DNA of 34,503 bases from Sediminibacterium ginsengisoli (GTDB lineage: Bacteria; Bacteroidota; Bacteroidia; Chitinophagales; Chitinophagaceae), in contig CALPLN020000003.1 in assembly GCA_943324415.2 (NCBI GenBank), positions 1 to 34,503 on the forward strand. The letters are read 5' to 3'. The position numbers were made by a program, and so were the translations under genes. Positions 8,952 to 16,673 of this stretch are shown in pieces; the first letter of the stretch is position 1, and each line of letters begins with the position of its first letter. The notes below the pieces were generated by a model. That model worked only from the letters and a program-made list of their open reading frames with translations, was not told where the DNA came from and ran no database searches.

Positions 8952-9674
8952 ATGGATTCTTTATTTCTATTAGACGCAACTACAGTGATTGCAAAAACGG
9001 ACTACGTTTCGTTTACTTTCTTTGTAGGCACAATGGCTATGATGGCCGCTTCTGTTTTTTTCTTTTTTGAACTGAACAACACAAGCCAAGAGTGGCGTAC
9101 CTCGGTATTAGTATCGGGTTTGATCACTTTTATTGCTGCAGTTCACTACTATTACATGCGTAGTTATTACGCAGAAACACAGGATTCTCCAACCTTCTTC
9201 CGTTACGTTGATTGGTTGTTAACTGTGCCTTTGATGTGTGTTGAGTTCTACTTAATCACAAAAAAAGCAGGTGGTACAACAAATTTATTATGGAAGATGA
9301 TTTTAGCTTCTGTAGTAATGTTAGTAACTGGTTACATGGGCGAAGCTGGTTTAGGCAACGCTACAGTTTGGGGTACAGTAAGTGCACTTGCTTACTTCTA
9401 CATTGTGTATGAAGTATGGATGGGCGATGTTAAGAAATTAGCAACTAGTGCTGGTACAGCTGTTGCAGCTGCAAACAAAGCATTAGGCTGGTTCATTTTA
9501 GTTGGTTGGGCTATCTATCCATTAGGATATTTAATCGGAACAGCTGAAGGTCAGTGGTATGCAGGATTTGCAAATATTGGCTTGAATATGGATATTGTTT
9601 ACAACATCGGTGATGCTGTAAATAAAATCGGATTCGGTCTTGTTATATATGCATTAAGCAGAAAAACTGCATAA
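8952..9674 (+). CDS. Proteorhodopsin, light-driven proton pump
   Basis: 240 residues, seven-helix microbial rhodopsin. Retinal attaches to Lys225 in helix G (DAVNKIGFG), with counter-ion partner Asp221. Helix C (RYVDWLLTVPLMCVEF) carries Asp87, Thr91 and Glu98, the D-T-E set of outward proton pumps (acceptor, middle position, donor). Arg84 and His65 match the conserved Arg and the His that pairs with the acceptor. Met95 sits at the green/blue tuning position, and Met there is typical of green-absorbing Bacteroidota pumps. In helix E, aligning VWGTVSALAYFYIVYE gaplessly with bacteriorhodopsin puts Gly141 where bacteriorhodopsin has Trp138. This is the position that opens the carotenoid fenestration in xanthorhodopsin. 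The cognate retinal enzyme is the next gene. It is not a sodium pump (no NDQ motif). Confidence 0.97.
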   Translation: MDSLFLLDATTVIAKTDYVSFTFFVGTMAMMAASVFFFFELNNTSQEWRTSVLVSGLITFIAAVHYYYMRSYYAETQDSPTFFRYVDWLLTVPLMCVEFYLITKKAGGTTNLLWKMILASVVMLVTGYMGEAGLGNATVWGTVSALAYFYIVYEVWMGDVKKLATSAGTAVAAANKALGWFILVGWAIYPLGYLIGTAEGQWYAGFANIGLNMDIVYNIGDAVNKIGFGLVIYALSRKTA

Positions 9675-9690
9675 TACATACTATCTTTAA

Positions 9691-9721
9691 GGGGCGAGTG
9701 AATAACTCGCCCCTTTTTTTA
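9691..9721 (+). terminator. Strong rho-independent terminator after the rhodopsin
   Basis: A perfect 9-bp GC-rich stem (GGGGCGAGT / ACTCGCCCC) with loop GAATA is followed by seven T. It lies 16 bp after the rhodopsin stop and 10 bp before the blh start, so it should keep most rhodopsin transcription from entering blh. Confidence 0.92.
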
Positions 9722-9731
9722 TGCCTACTAT

Positions 9732-10652
9732 ATGCAAATAAAGCTCAGACAAGTACTTTTGATGATTGGATTCTGTATGGCATTTTTACATGCTTATTTT
9801 CCAATATCAACTAATCAGCAATTGGTCGTTTTATTTGTTACCCTATTTACTTTAGGCATTCCACACGGCGCTTTAGATTTTTACATCGATCAAAAATTAA
9901 ACGCCGGTGCTGGTAAAAATCACAAATACTTATTTTTAGCAAAATACCTCATGAATATGTTGGCGTATGGATTGGTATGGTATTTTCTTCCAACCATCGC
10001 AATCCTTATATTCATTGGATTAACGGCATTTCACTTTGGGGAAATCGATTGGCTAGGAAAAAGCTATACTGGAATACACAAATTAGTTTATAGTATTTTA
10101 GGTCTCAGTTGGATATTGTTTTTACTGAGTAAAAACATTCATACAGCAATCGATGTATTTGTTCTATTGGGGCAATCCAAGATGCAAGCTGATGAGTATA
10201 TCCATTTTGCAAAAATAATATTGCCTATTTCTCAGGCAGCACTGGTTGGCATTCATATTATTTTATTCTTTTCTAGTAAATACTTTTTTTCGGACAACAA
10301 GCAATTCTTTTTTGCAGTCATGCAAATTGGATGTTTGACTATCTTAAATATGCTCCTACCACTTTGGTTGTGCTTTAGTTTTTATTTTGGATTGTGGCAT
10401 TCTATTTTATCATTTGATAAAATAAGACAGGAATTTGAAATGCAAAATAGCCTCCTTGGATGGAAAAAATTATTAACCAAAGCGATACCCTATGCGGTTG
10501 TAGCTTGGTCAGGCATAATTGTATTCATTTATTTTTCGCTAGAAGCCTGGACGATTAAAGAAGTCTTACCCCTTCTGTTCATTGGCATTGCTGTACTTGC
10601 CTTACCCCATTTGCAAGTGTTTACTAAAATTAAGCTTGACCCTTCTAAGTAA
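9732..10652 (+). CDS. blh: Brp/Blh-family beta-carotene 15,15'-dioxygenase
   Basis: 306 residues, a hydrophobic multi-helix membrane protein. Blh cleaves beta-carotene centrally into two all-trans-retinal molecules, the chromophore of the rhodopsin encoded just upstream. The family's histidine-containing motifs are present: His45 in GIPHGALDF, His101 in FHFGEIDW, His223 in GLWHSILSF and His293 in ALPHLQVF. These are the expected iron ligands. Length is normal. The start 57 bp after the rhodopsin stop leaves space only for the terminator, so blh is expressed either by read-through or from a promoter inside the rhodopsin gene. No carotenoid biosynthesis genes (crtE/B/I/Y) are in the window. Confidence 0.94.
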   Translation: MQIKLRQVLLMIGFCMAFLHAYFPISTNQQLVVLFVTLFTLGIPHGALDFYIDQKLNAGAGKNHKYLFLAKYLMNMLAYGLVWYFLPTIAILIFIGLTAFHFGEIDWLGKSYTGIHKLVYSILGLSWILFLLSKNIHTAIDVFVLLGQSKMQADEYIHFAKIILPISQAALVGIHIILFFSSKYFFSDNKQFFFAVMQIGCLTILNMLLPLWLCFSFYFGLWHSILSFDKIRQEFEMQNSLLGWKKLLTKAIPYAVVAWSGIIVFIYFSLEAWTIKEVLPLLFIGIAVLALPHLQVFTKIKLDPSK

Positions 10653-10685
10653 GGTTTCTCGATGTGCCTAAATTATTGCTCAGCA

Positions 10686-11378
10686 CTATTTGGGTGATTT
10701 CAAAAATGACACAAATTCCTTTTGCCAAATTTGATACCCTTTGGGATTCATATGTAATTTGTCAGCTATAAAAATATCTTTCAAAACTTCTTTATTTTCA
10801 TCCAACATCGCATTGTGTATGTTTAAAAATCGAAGGTGTTTTTGTGTCTCTACATAATCCTTAATGATTCTATTTGCCTCTAAGTATTTCGTTTCTAAAT
10901 GCCATCTAGCTATACTTGGCTTGATAGAGACAAAAACGATTTCAGTAGATTTAGGTAATTTTTTTAATAAAATCTGGTGCAGTGTTTTGAACCTATTTAA
11001 CACAGTGGCAGGACTTACTGTATCTACATCTGCTAGATCATTTTCACCACAATAGATAAAAACTTGACTCGGCTGGTATTTTACAATCGACTCATCTACA
11101 TAATAAATTAAATCAACCAATGTTGCACCTCCAAATCCTCTATTGATAATGGGGTATCCTGGAAAATACATCGCCACATCTTTCCATTTTGTAAATGAGG
11201 AGCTGCCAGCAAAAACGATTTGCCCCTTAGGAGGCATTACAATGCTATCCGATTTTTGAAATTGAAGTACTTCTTGTTTAAAAGGCTGAGCATGAAGCTG
11301 ACTAGGCGCCTGGCTGCTTGCTATTGCAAACAATAGGATACATACAATTTGAAAACAGCTTTTATTACAAGGATGCAT
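10686..11378 (-). CDS. Secreted SGNH/GDSL-type hydrolase
   Basis: 230 residues with an N-terminal hydrophobic signal (residues 9-30, ending LHAQ). SGNH blocks are visible: block I FAGSSSFTKW (nucleophile Ser60, with Ser in place of the usual Asp before it, as in many family members), block II INRGFGG (around 79-84), block III GEND (111-114, Asn113) and block V DKLH (Asp206 and His209, completing the triad). These enzymes hydrolyse esters of lipids or of acetylated sugars; the substrate here is unknown. It starts 16 bp after the stop of the AAA+ ATPase gene on the same strand, so it is probably the last gene of the VWA-MoxR operon. It converges with blh across a 33-bp gap in which I see no hairpin. 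Confidence 0.85.
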   Translation of the reverse strand: MHPCNKSCFQIVCILLFAIASSQAPSQLHAQPFKQEVLQFQKSDSIVMPPKGQIVFAGSSSFTKWKDVAMYFPGYPIINRGFGGATLVDLIYYVDESIVKYQPSQVFIYCGENDLADVDTVSPATVLNRFKTLHQILLKKLPKSTEIVFVSIKPSIARWHLETKYLEANRIIKDYVETQKHLRFLNIHNAMLDENKEVLKDIFIADKLHMNPKGYQIWQKEFVSFLKSPK

Positions 11379-11394
11379 ATGCTACTGTCTATTG

Positions 11395-12978
11395 TTATTG
11401 GTAATCAGATTCGTTGTAATCATCTTCTTCACCAAAACTTCCTAAATTCATCATACTGCTCATCAGGTCATTGAATTCTATTTTTCCATCAATCATTTTT
11501 TTATTGATTAACGAGAATGCGGCAAGACCATGCAATACAAATTCCATTAATAAAGCTGATTCTTTTTCGTTGGCTTGAGGATAATATTTTTTAACCAAGC
11601 CAAACAGTCCATCCACCTTATATAAAGCGATTACTTTGTCGGCATCCTTCATGTCCAACATTAAATTCAAATGGTTGCCCCCATCAAACCAACCCGTGAT
11701 CGCTTTGTATGGATTGTCCAAGGCCTTTTCTTCTCCCTTTTTATTGACCATCTTTTTCTTCTTCAATAATTCTGGATTCGGGAAGTATTCAATAAACTGA
11801 GTCCGTATTGCCTTATTCAATAAATTTAGTGCTACTTCGTAAGGACCTTCTTGTTCGCCTTCATAAACCAATTCTATTTTACCAGTGATAGATGGAATGA
11901 TGCCCATTAAATCACTGATCCAAACATAAGTATGTTTTTCGTTGTGGATGATAGCACGACGTTCAGCTGAACTAATTGCATTTTCAAAAGCCGCAATCGT
12001 TAGACGCGCACTTACGCCGCTTTTCTTATCTACAAATTCATTCGATCTAGCTTCAAAAGAAACCTGTTCGATTAATCGTTTGATTAAATCACTAATGTCA
12101 ACTCTTTGTTTTTGTTCTTCTAAGATATCCGCCTCTTGTTCAGTAATTGCCAATGAGGTTTCCAAGGTTTTTGGATAGTGTGTCAATATTTGACTCTCGA
12201 TTCTGTCTTTTAATGGCGTTACAATACTACCTCTATTGGTATAATCTTCTGGATTTGCGGTAAAGACAAATAAGATGTCCAATGGCATACGCAATTTAAA
12301 TCCGCGTATTTGTATGTCTCCTTCTTGTAAGATATTGAATAAAGAAACCTGGATTCTTGCTTGCAAGTCAGGTAATTCATTGATGACAAAAATGCAACGA
12401 TTGCTTCTTGGTATAATACCATAGTGAATCACTTTTTCATCTGAAAAACTCAACTTTAAATTTGCAGCTTTGATAGGATCAATATCCCCAATTAAATCTG
12501 CTACACTTACATCTGGTGTGGCCAATTTTTCTCCATAACGTTCAGCTCTATGAAGCCACTGTATGGGTGTTTCGTCTCCATGTTCAGCGATTAAATCTTT
12601 AGCAAATTTACTTAATGGATTCAATGGATCGTCGTTGACTTCGGAACCCATGATTACAGGAATGTATTCATCTAACAAGTCTGTCATCTGACGTGCCATT
12701 CTCGTTTTAGCTTGTCCACGTAAACCTAAAAATAAAATATTATGTCTGCTTAATAACGCGCGCTCCGTATCCGGTATCACCGTGTCTTCGTAACCCAAAA
12801 TACCTGTAAATGGATTTTCTTTATTTTGTAAACACTTAATTAAATTATCACGTGCTTCATCCTTGATAGATTTAGATTGATATCCTGATTTAATTAACTG
12901 CCCTAGCGTATTGATTTTTTCAATGCCCACTAATTTCTTTTTTTCAATTTCTTTTTTATTCGCCACTTCTTTTTTCAT
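11395..12978 (-). CDS. MoxR/Mg-chelatase-I-like AAA+ ATPase
   Basis: 527 residues from the ATG at 12978, which is one base after the TAA of the upstream VWA gene. An in-frame ATG at 13017 would overlap that gene by 38 bp and add 13 lysine-rich residues; I prefer the coupled start. Numbered from 12978, the Walker A loop is GLRGQAKTR (85-93), Walker B is CIFVINE (195-201), sensor 1 is FTANPED (about 239-245), and LKDRIE (256-261) follows as in ChlI/BchI-type ATPases. The first ~60 residues are charged and the C-terminal ~170 are helical. Such ATPases work with a VWA partner to load metals or remodel complexes, and the partner is the gene directly upstream. It is not a sigma-54 activator: no GAFTGA loop is present. 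Confidence 0.86.
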   Translation of the reverse strand: MKKEVANKKEIEKKKLVGIEKINTLGQLIKSGYQSKSIKDEARDNLIKCLQNKENPFTGILGYEDTVIPDTERALLSRHNILFLGLRGQAKTRMARQMTDLLDEYIPVIMGSEVNDDPLNPLSKFAKDLIAEHGDETPIQWLHRAERYGEKLATPDVSVADLIGDIDPIKAANLKLSFSDEKVIHYGIIPRSNRCIFVINELPDLQARIQVSLFNILQEGDIQIRGFKLRMPLDILFVFTANPEDYTNRGSIVTPLKDRIESQILTHYPKTLETSLAITEQEADILEEQKQRVDISDLIKRLIEQVSFEARSNEFVDKKSGVSARLTIAAFENAISSAERRAIIHNEKHTYVWISDLMGIIPSITGKIELVYEGEQEGPYEVALNLLNKAIRTQFIEYFPNPELLKKKKMVNKKGEEKALDNPYKAITGWFDGGNHLNLMLDMKDADKVIALYKVDGLFGLVKKYYPQANEKESALLMEFVLHGLAAFSLINKKMIDGKIEFNDLMSSMMNLGSFGEEDDYNESDYQ

Positions 12979-12979
12979 T

Positions 12980-14077
12980 TTAATACACTGTTTTTCTTTT
13001 TCCACTTTCAAAATCATTGAATATAAAACTACCTAGCTTATCCAAAGATGCGAAATAGGCCTTGCCATGGTTCATCTCGGTAAACTCCTCTACAAATTTT
13101 TGTAAATAAGGGTCGGACGCGATCATGAAAGTCGTTACCGGAATTTTTAATTTTTTACACTGTGCCGCCAAATTTAAACAACGATTCACTACTTTTCTAT
13201 CTAATCCAAAACTATTCTTATAGTATTTAGAACCAATTTTTAAACAAGTTGGCTTGCCGTCGGTAATCATGAAAATCTGTTTATTTGGATTTTTACGACG
13301 ACGAAGTAAGTCCATTGCCAGTTCAAGACCTGCAACTGTATTGGTATGATAAGGGCCCACTTGTAAATAAGGAAGGTCTTTGATCTCAATGCTCCAGGCA
13401 TCGTTTCCAAACACAACAATATCAATCGTGTCTTTGGGATATTTAGTAGTAATCAATTCGCATAACGCCATCGCCACTTTTTTAGCTGGCGTAATTCGAT
13501 CTTCACCATATAGAATCATGGAATGAGAAATATCAATCATCAATACCGTAGAGGTCTGCGTTTTAAAGTCACTCTCGCGAATGAGTAAATCATTTTCATG
13601 CATCGTGAAATTTTCAACACCATGATTGATTTGCGCGTTACGGATACTTTCTGTAAAATCTACCTGGTCGATGTTATCGCCAAACTGGTAGGCCCTTGTA
13701 TCTGGGCTTAATTCTGCGCTGGGACCAGTTTTATTTGTCTGATGGTTGCCTTTAGACCCTTTTTTAAGTTTACCAAAAATGTCTTCTAAGCTCTTTTTAC
13801 GGATAGTCTGCTCTGTTTTAGAAGTGATCTTAAAGGTTCCGTCAGGTCCATTTTCCTTCAAATAGCCATTTTCCTTTAAATCTTCGATAAAATCACCCAT
13901 TCCATAGTCGTCATTGGTGAATTTATGCTTTCGATCTAGTTGATTGAGCCAATCTAAGGCTTCAGTCGCATCCCCATTGGTATAGTTCAATAGCTCAGTG
14001 AACAAGTCAAGCATTTGCTCAAACATGCTTTTTTTATTTTCTCCAGCCTTAAATGGGGTAAATTGAAATCCAATCAT
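12980..14077 (-). CDS. VWA-domain protein, partner of the AAA+ ATPase
   Basis: 365 residues, cytoplasmic (no signal peptide). The N-terminal ~110 residues are charged and helical. A linker leads to the von Willebrand A domain at about 174-350. The metal-ion-dependent adhesion site is intact: D182xS184xS186 in MIDISHSM, Thr245/247 in HTNT and Asp273 in ITDGKPT. This AAA+ plus VWA pairing is the architecture of ChlI/ChlD, CbbQ/CbbO, RavA/ViaA and MoxR systems. I cannot assign the target. As the first gene of the apparent VWA-ATPase-SGNH operon it should be driven from 14078-14297, where I found no exact promoter on this strand. Confidence 0.85.
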   Translation of the reverse strand: MIGFQFTPFKAGENKKSMFEQMLDLFTELLNYTNGDATEALDWLNQLDRKHKFTNDDYGMGDFIEDLKENGYLKENGPDGTFKITSKTEQTIRKKSLEDIFGKLKKGSKGNHQTNKTGPSAELSPDTRAYQFGDNIDQVDFTESIRNAQINHGVENFTMHENDLLIRESDFKTQTSTVLMIDISHSMILYGEDRITPAKKVAMALCELITTKYPKDTIDIVVFGNDAWSIEIKDLPYLQVGPYHTNTVAGLELAMDLLRRRKNPNKQIFMITDGKPTCLKIGSKYYKNSFGLDRKVVNRCLNLAAQCKKLKIPVTTFMIASDPYLQKFVEEFTEMNHGKAYFASLDKLGSFIFNDFESGKRKTVY

Positions 14078-14262
14078 AACAGGTACAAATTAGCGATTTA
14101 GTAGTCAAAATGATTACGAATTGAGGTTTTTTTGATGAAAAGATGCAATAAATGCAGAAAATTAACAAAACTGATAATGCTCCATTTTGAAATAAAAAGA
14201 TAGCACCAGTGCTTTATAAAATTAAAGTCGCTTATCTTATTTTATAATTCTTAATTCGCGAT

Positions 14263-14293
14263 TTGTAAATTTATTGGGAAAATCGTATTTTTA
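14263..14293 (+). promoter_or_regulatory. Candidate promoter giving a near-leaderless transcript
   Basis: TTG at 14263-14265 is followed by 20 bp and TATTTTTA at 14286-14293, one mismatch from TAnnTTTG, with the same spacing as the tRNA-Phe promoter in this window. Transcription would start about 2-4 bases from the ATG at 14298. The rest of 14078-14297 is AT-rich with no other element I can support. Confidence 0.4.
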
Positions 14294-14297
14294 GAAT

Positions 14298-14834
14298 ATG
14301 AAAGCTCATAAAGGCATGCGACCGCAGGATATAGTAGTACTCCTCAAAATTTTTTCTTTAGGGGAGGAGGAATGGTTGAATAAAGACCTTTCAACTAGCT
14401 TATTCATCAGTCAATCTGAAATTTCTGAATCCTTGAACCGATCCTTATTTGCGGGCTTAATAGGTGTAGACAAGAAAACCCTTCAAAAAAACGCCCTTTA
14501 TGGTTTATTGGTTTATGGGATAAGGTATATGTTTCCCGCTCGAGCCGGAACCTTAGCCAAAGGCATTCCAACGAGCGCATCCGCTCCTATATTAAGAGAC
14601 GACTTTCCTAACGAAAACAGTTTAGTTTGGCCAGACCCAAAAATGGAAACAAGGGGTCTTTTAATTGATCCACTGTATCCTAAAGTAGTGGAAGCTGTTA
14701 AATTGGATCCAATGTTATATGACCTATTGGCTTTGGCAGATACGTTTAGAGTCGGTAACGACAAAGAAGTTGCTAGAGCGAAAGAATTGCTAGGCAATAT
14801 ATTTGGACAAGGGGACGATTATATTAGTTGCTAG
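14298..14834 (+). CDS. Conserved protein with winged-helix-like N-terminus
   Basis: 178 residues. The N-terminal ~65 residues (MRPQDIVVLLKIFS, then NKDLSTSLFISQSEISESLNR) look like a MarR-like winged helix. 'FISQSEISESLNRS' would be the recognition helix and 'AGLIGVDKKT' the start of the wing. The C-terminal half carries YMFPARAGTLAKGIPT, 'PLYPKVVEAVKLDPMLYDLLALADTFRVG' split over two helices, and a final helix ending in KELLGNIFG. I recall this arrangement from uncharacterised Bacteroidota proteins. A DNA-binding regulator or antitoxin-like role is inference. The 3' end overlaps the convergent gene by 11 bp. No same-strand toxin partner follows. Confidence 0.65.
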   Translation: MKAHKGMRPQDIVVLLKIFSLGEEEWLNKDLSTSLFISQSEISESLNRSLFAGLIGVDKKTLQKNALYGLLVYGIRYMFPARAGTLAKGIPTSASAPILRDDFPNENSLVWPDPKMETRGLLIDPLYPKVVEAVKLDPMLYDLLALADTFRVGNDKEVARAKELLGNIFGQGDDYISC

Positions 14835-15534
14835 CAGTGTCAACAATAAAATAGGTTGGATACAACTTTAACAAATTTTGAAAACTATATAGCAATCCTT
14901 TAGGAGAACAATAACTGTGTTTAAATCTTTGCTTCACTTGAAGATGCAACCAAGAAGCCAAAGTGATACCTATCTCGGATCTTGGATCTATTTTTCCAAA
15001 TTCGGCCGATACTTCTTTTTCCTTTAAAATAGTTATGGCCTCCTGATACAATGCCAATAAGGCCTGTGGCTTTAGACGGAATAAATTATACAAATGAAAA
15101 ATATCAAATACAAGAAAGTAGATATGTTGTTGTCCTGAAGCACTTAAACCTCCTTTGCTTTGTAAAAAAGGAGTTAAACAGCCTGGTTCTAAGGCTACTG
15201 CAGCAACCATTCCCTGAAATGGATGAATGGTTTTTAATTTAATCAGATCAGGCGTTGCAATAAAGCGCCCTTCAAATTTTTCATTTAAGTATGTAAGCTG
15301 CAGCTTTCCTTTTACCTCCAAGGATAAACTTGAATCAATAAACAGTTGCATGGCATGATTGATTTTAATTTCATTCAATAAATCAGACCAAGAAAAATGA
15401 TAAAGGAAATTACGTGTTGTTTTTGACGGTAAGTCCTCATCGATTTTACCACCGCGGAGTTCGACTCTCTCGGTTGGCAGCCATTTAAGGCTTCTTGATG
15501 ATGGCACAAAGATACACAATAAATAAAAACACAC
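14824..15534 (-). CDS. Unrecognised protein; start codon unclear
   Basis: I do not recognise this protein. The longest frame (236 codons) starts with GTG at 15534 and has no ATG until residue 62 (15351). The first ~20 codons overlap an exact TATCTTTG promoter-like box at 15507-15514. Transcription from there would begin downstream of the GTG. The body is soluble-looking, with hydrophobic segments (GMVAAVALEPG, YFLVFDIFHLYNLFRL) and a helical C-terminus (EIGITLASWLHLQVKQRF). Either it uses a non-ATG start, begins at 15351 (175 aa), or has lost its true start to a frameshift. It lies 31 bp downstream of the phosphodiester glycosidase gene and overlaps the convergent regulator gene by 11 bp. Confidence 0.5.
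   Translation of the reverse strand: MCFYLLCIFVPSSRSLKWLPTERVELRGGKIDEDLPSKTTRNFLYHFSWSDLLNEIKINHAMQLFIDSSLSLEVKGKLQLTYLNEKFEGRFIATPDLIKLKTIHPFQGMVAAVALEPGCLTPFLQSKGGLSASGQQHIYFLVFDIFHLYNLFRLKPQALLALYQEAITILKEKEVSAEFGKIDPRSEIGITLASWLHLQVKQRFKHSYCSPKGLLYSFQNLLKLYPTYFIVDTASN
15507..15514 (-). promoter_or_regulatory. -7 promoter box (TATCTTTG)
   Basis: On the minus strand TATCTTTG matches the Bacteroidota -7 consensus TAnnTTTG exactly and is followed by TGCCATCATC, a plausible start region. No TTG is found 19-21 bp upstream, so the -33 half is poor. If used, it drives the unrecognised gene and not the glycosidase upstream of it. Confidence 0.4.
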
Positions 15535-15565
15535 TATAAAATAAGTAGGAAACTATAGAAAAATA

Positions 15566-16546
15566 TTATCTCACAAAAAATACAGCAGGGACTGGTCTTT
15601 GTCCTGTTGGGTCCGATGGCTTGATTGTTTCTTTTCCATTGATCAATAAACAACTACTTCCACCGCCATCTAAATTAATTGCCTCTACACAACCTAGGTC
15701 AATTAAAATTTGTGCAGTTTCAGTTAAGGTAGTGCCTACTGCAATATTTTTCATTCGACCCTGAACTGCAAGCAATATCAATTGGCCTGATTGAGTGTAA
15801 CCCATTGCGGTGCGGGGATGATGGTCGGCAATGGCCTTGCCAGCAAATTTTTTTTCTTCATTATTTGAAATAAAAATTACACCCTCTTTAATCAAAACAG
15901 GTCCACCACCGACAGCCCAATTTAATTTCCATTTTTTTAAACTAGTAAGCGCACTGTGGCTCTTTGATAATTTAGAAAACGCATCCTTAATGGGCGCCAT
16001 TGGACTTTGTTGATATAAGACATGCTTACTATTAGAATCGGTGTAAGTATACGCTACATCCATCTTGCCATTTTTTTGCATACCAATGGCAGATGACAAT
16101 ACATGTGTATAGGTTAAGCTATCTTTTCCTTTGCCCTCCATATCCTGCTTGTTCAAAGCTAATAAATGACCCTGATTGACTAAGACATTTAAATTCGTAT
16201 TGTTTTTAAATTCAAAGAAAGAAGCATTCATTACTATGGAAGGTTGTCCTAATCGTTGATAAAATTCGGTTGGTGTGAAGCGTCTATAAAGTGTTGTATC
16301 AACGCCCATTTCAATCATTGGGTCATTGGCATTGATGATAACATAATACGCCTTAAAAGCACTATCATTCAAAGTAGAAGAAGTAGAAACATATGCTTGA
16401 ATAGCCGTTGTTTTAAGATCGAACTCTGCTGATACATTCTTCCACTGCACTTTTTGAGCTAAGACCGGCACAGTGATAAAAGCGCAACAAACAAAAAGAT
16501 ACAGGTATAAAGAAGCTGTATTGGAACTAGTATTTTGGTATTTCAT
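15566..16546 (-). CDS. Exported phosphodiester glycosidase family protein (NAGPA-like)
   Basis: 326 residues with an N-terminal hydrophobic segment (about 12-30, ending VLAQ), so exported. The C-terminal domain shows the signatures of the phosphodiester glycosidase/NAGPA (DUF2233) family: HPRTAMGY (His243-Tyr250), a beta strand LILLAVQGR, and AINLDGGGSS with NLDGGGSS at 291-298. The central part has VMNASFFEF and WAVGGGPVLIKEG, also typical. The mammalian relative removes GlcNAc from a phosphodiester to uncover mannose-6-phosphate. Bacterial members act on phosphodiester-linked sugars of cell-wall polymers or are uncharacterised, so the substrate is unknown. It lies downstream of the SusCD pair but is separated from it by a terminator, so it is probably a separate transcript. 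Confidence 0.83.
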   Translation of the reverse strand: MKYQNTSSNTASLYLYLFVCCAFITVPVLAQKVQWKNVSAEFDLKTTAIQAYVSTSSTLNDSAFKAYYVIINANDPMIEMGVDTTLYRRFTPTEFYQRLGQPSIVMNASFFEFKNNTNLNVLVNQGHLLALNKQDMEGKGKDSLTYTHVLSSAIGMQKNGKMDVAYTYTDSNSKHVLYQQSPMAPIKDAFSKLSKSHSALTSLKKWKLNWAVGGGPVLIKEGVIFISNNEEKKFAGKAIADHHPRTAMGYTQSGQLILLAVQGRMKNIAVGTTLTETAQILIDLGCVEAINLDGGGSSCLLINGKETIKPSDPTGQRPVPAVFFVR

Positions 16547-16613
16547 GATATGACTTATGAAGATGAAAACGATGTACTAAAGTTAAGGGTTATATCTAAA
16601 AAAGAGCTTGCAC

Positions 16614-16642
16614 AAAAAAGGCCTCCCGTTTCCGGAAGGCCT
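16614..16642 (-). terminator. Rho-independent terminator of the SusCD operon
   Basis: On the minus strand AGGCCTTCCG and CGGGAGGCCT form a stem with one mismatch around loop GAAA, followed by six T. It lies 32 bp beyond the SusD stop. Confidence 0.85.
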
Positions 16643-16673
16643 ATATTCAAATCTTACTAAACTTTGTATTTGA

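Noticed and set aside
8952-9674. Sodium- or chloride-pumping rhodopsin
   Set aside because: The helix-C triad is D-T-E (Asp87, Thr91, Glu98), the proton-pump set. Sodium pumps have N-D-Q and chloride pumps lack the Asp.
11395-12978. Sigma-54-dependent activator
   Set aside because: AAA+ motifs are of the ChlI/MoxR type with no GAFTGA loop and no DNA-binding C-terminal domain.
15420-15484. tRNA-like 3' end on the plus strand (GGAGTTCGACTCTCT followed by CGGTTGGCAGCCA)
   Set aside because: It resembles a T-arm and CCA end, but the T-stem has a mismatch, no matching 5' acceptor or anticodon arm exists upstream, and the real tRNA here does not encode CCA. It lies in an open reading frame on the other strand. 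Treated as chance.
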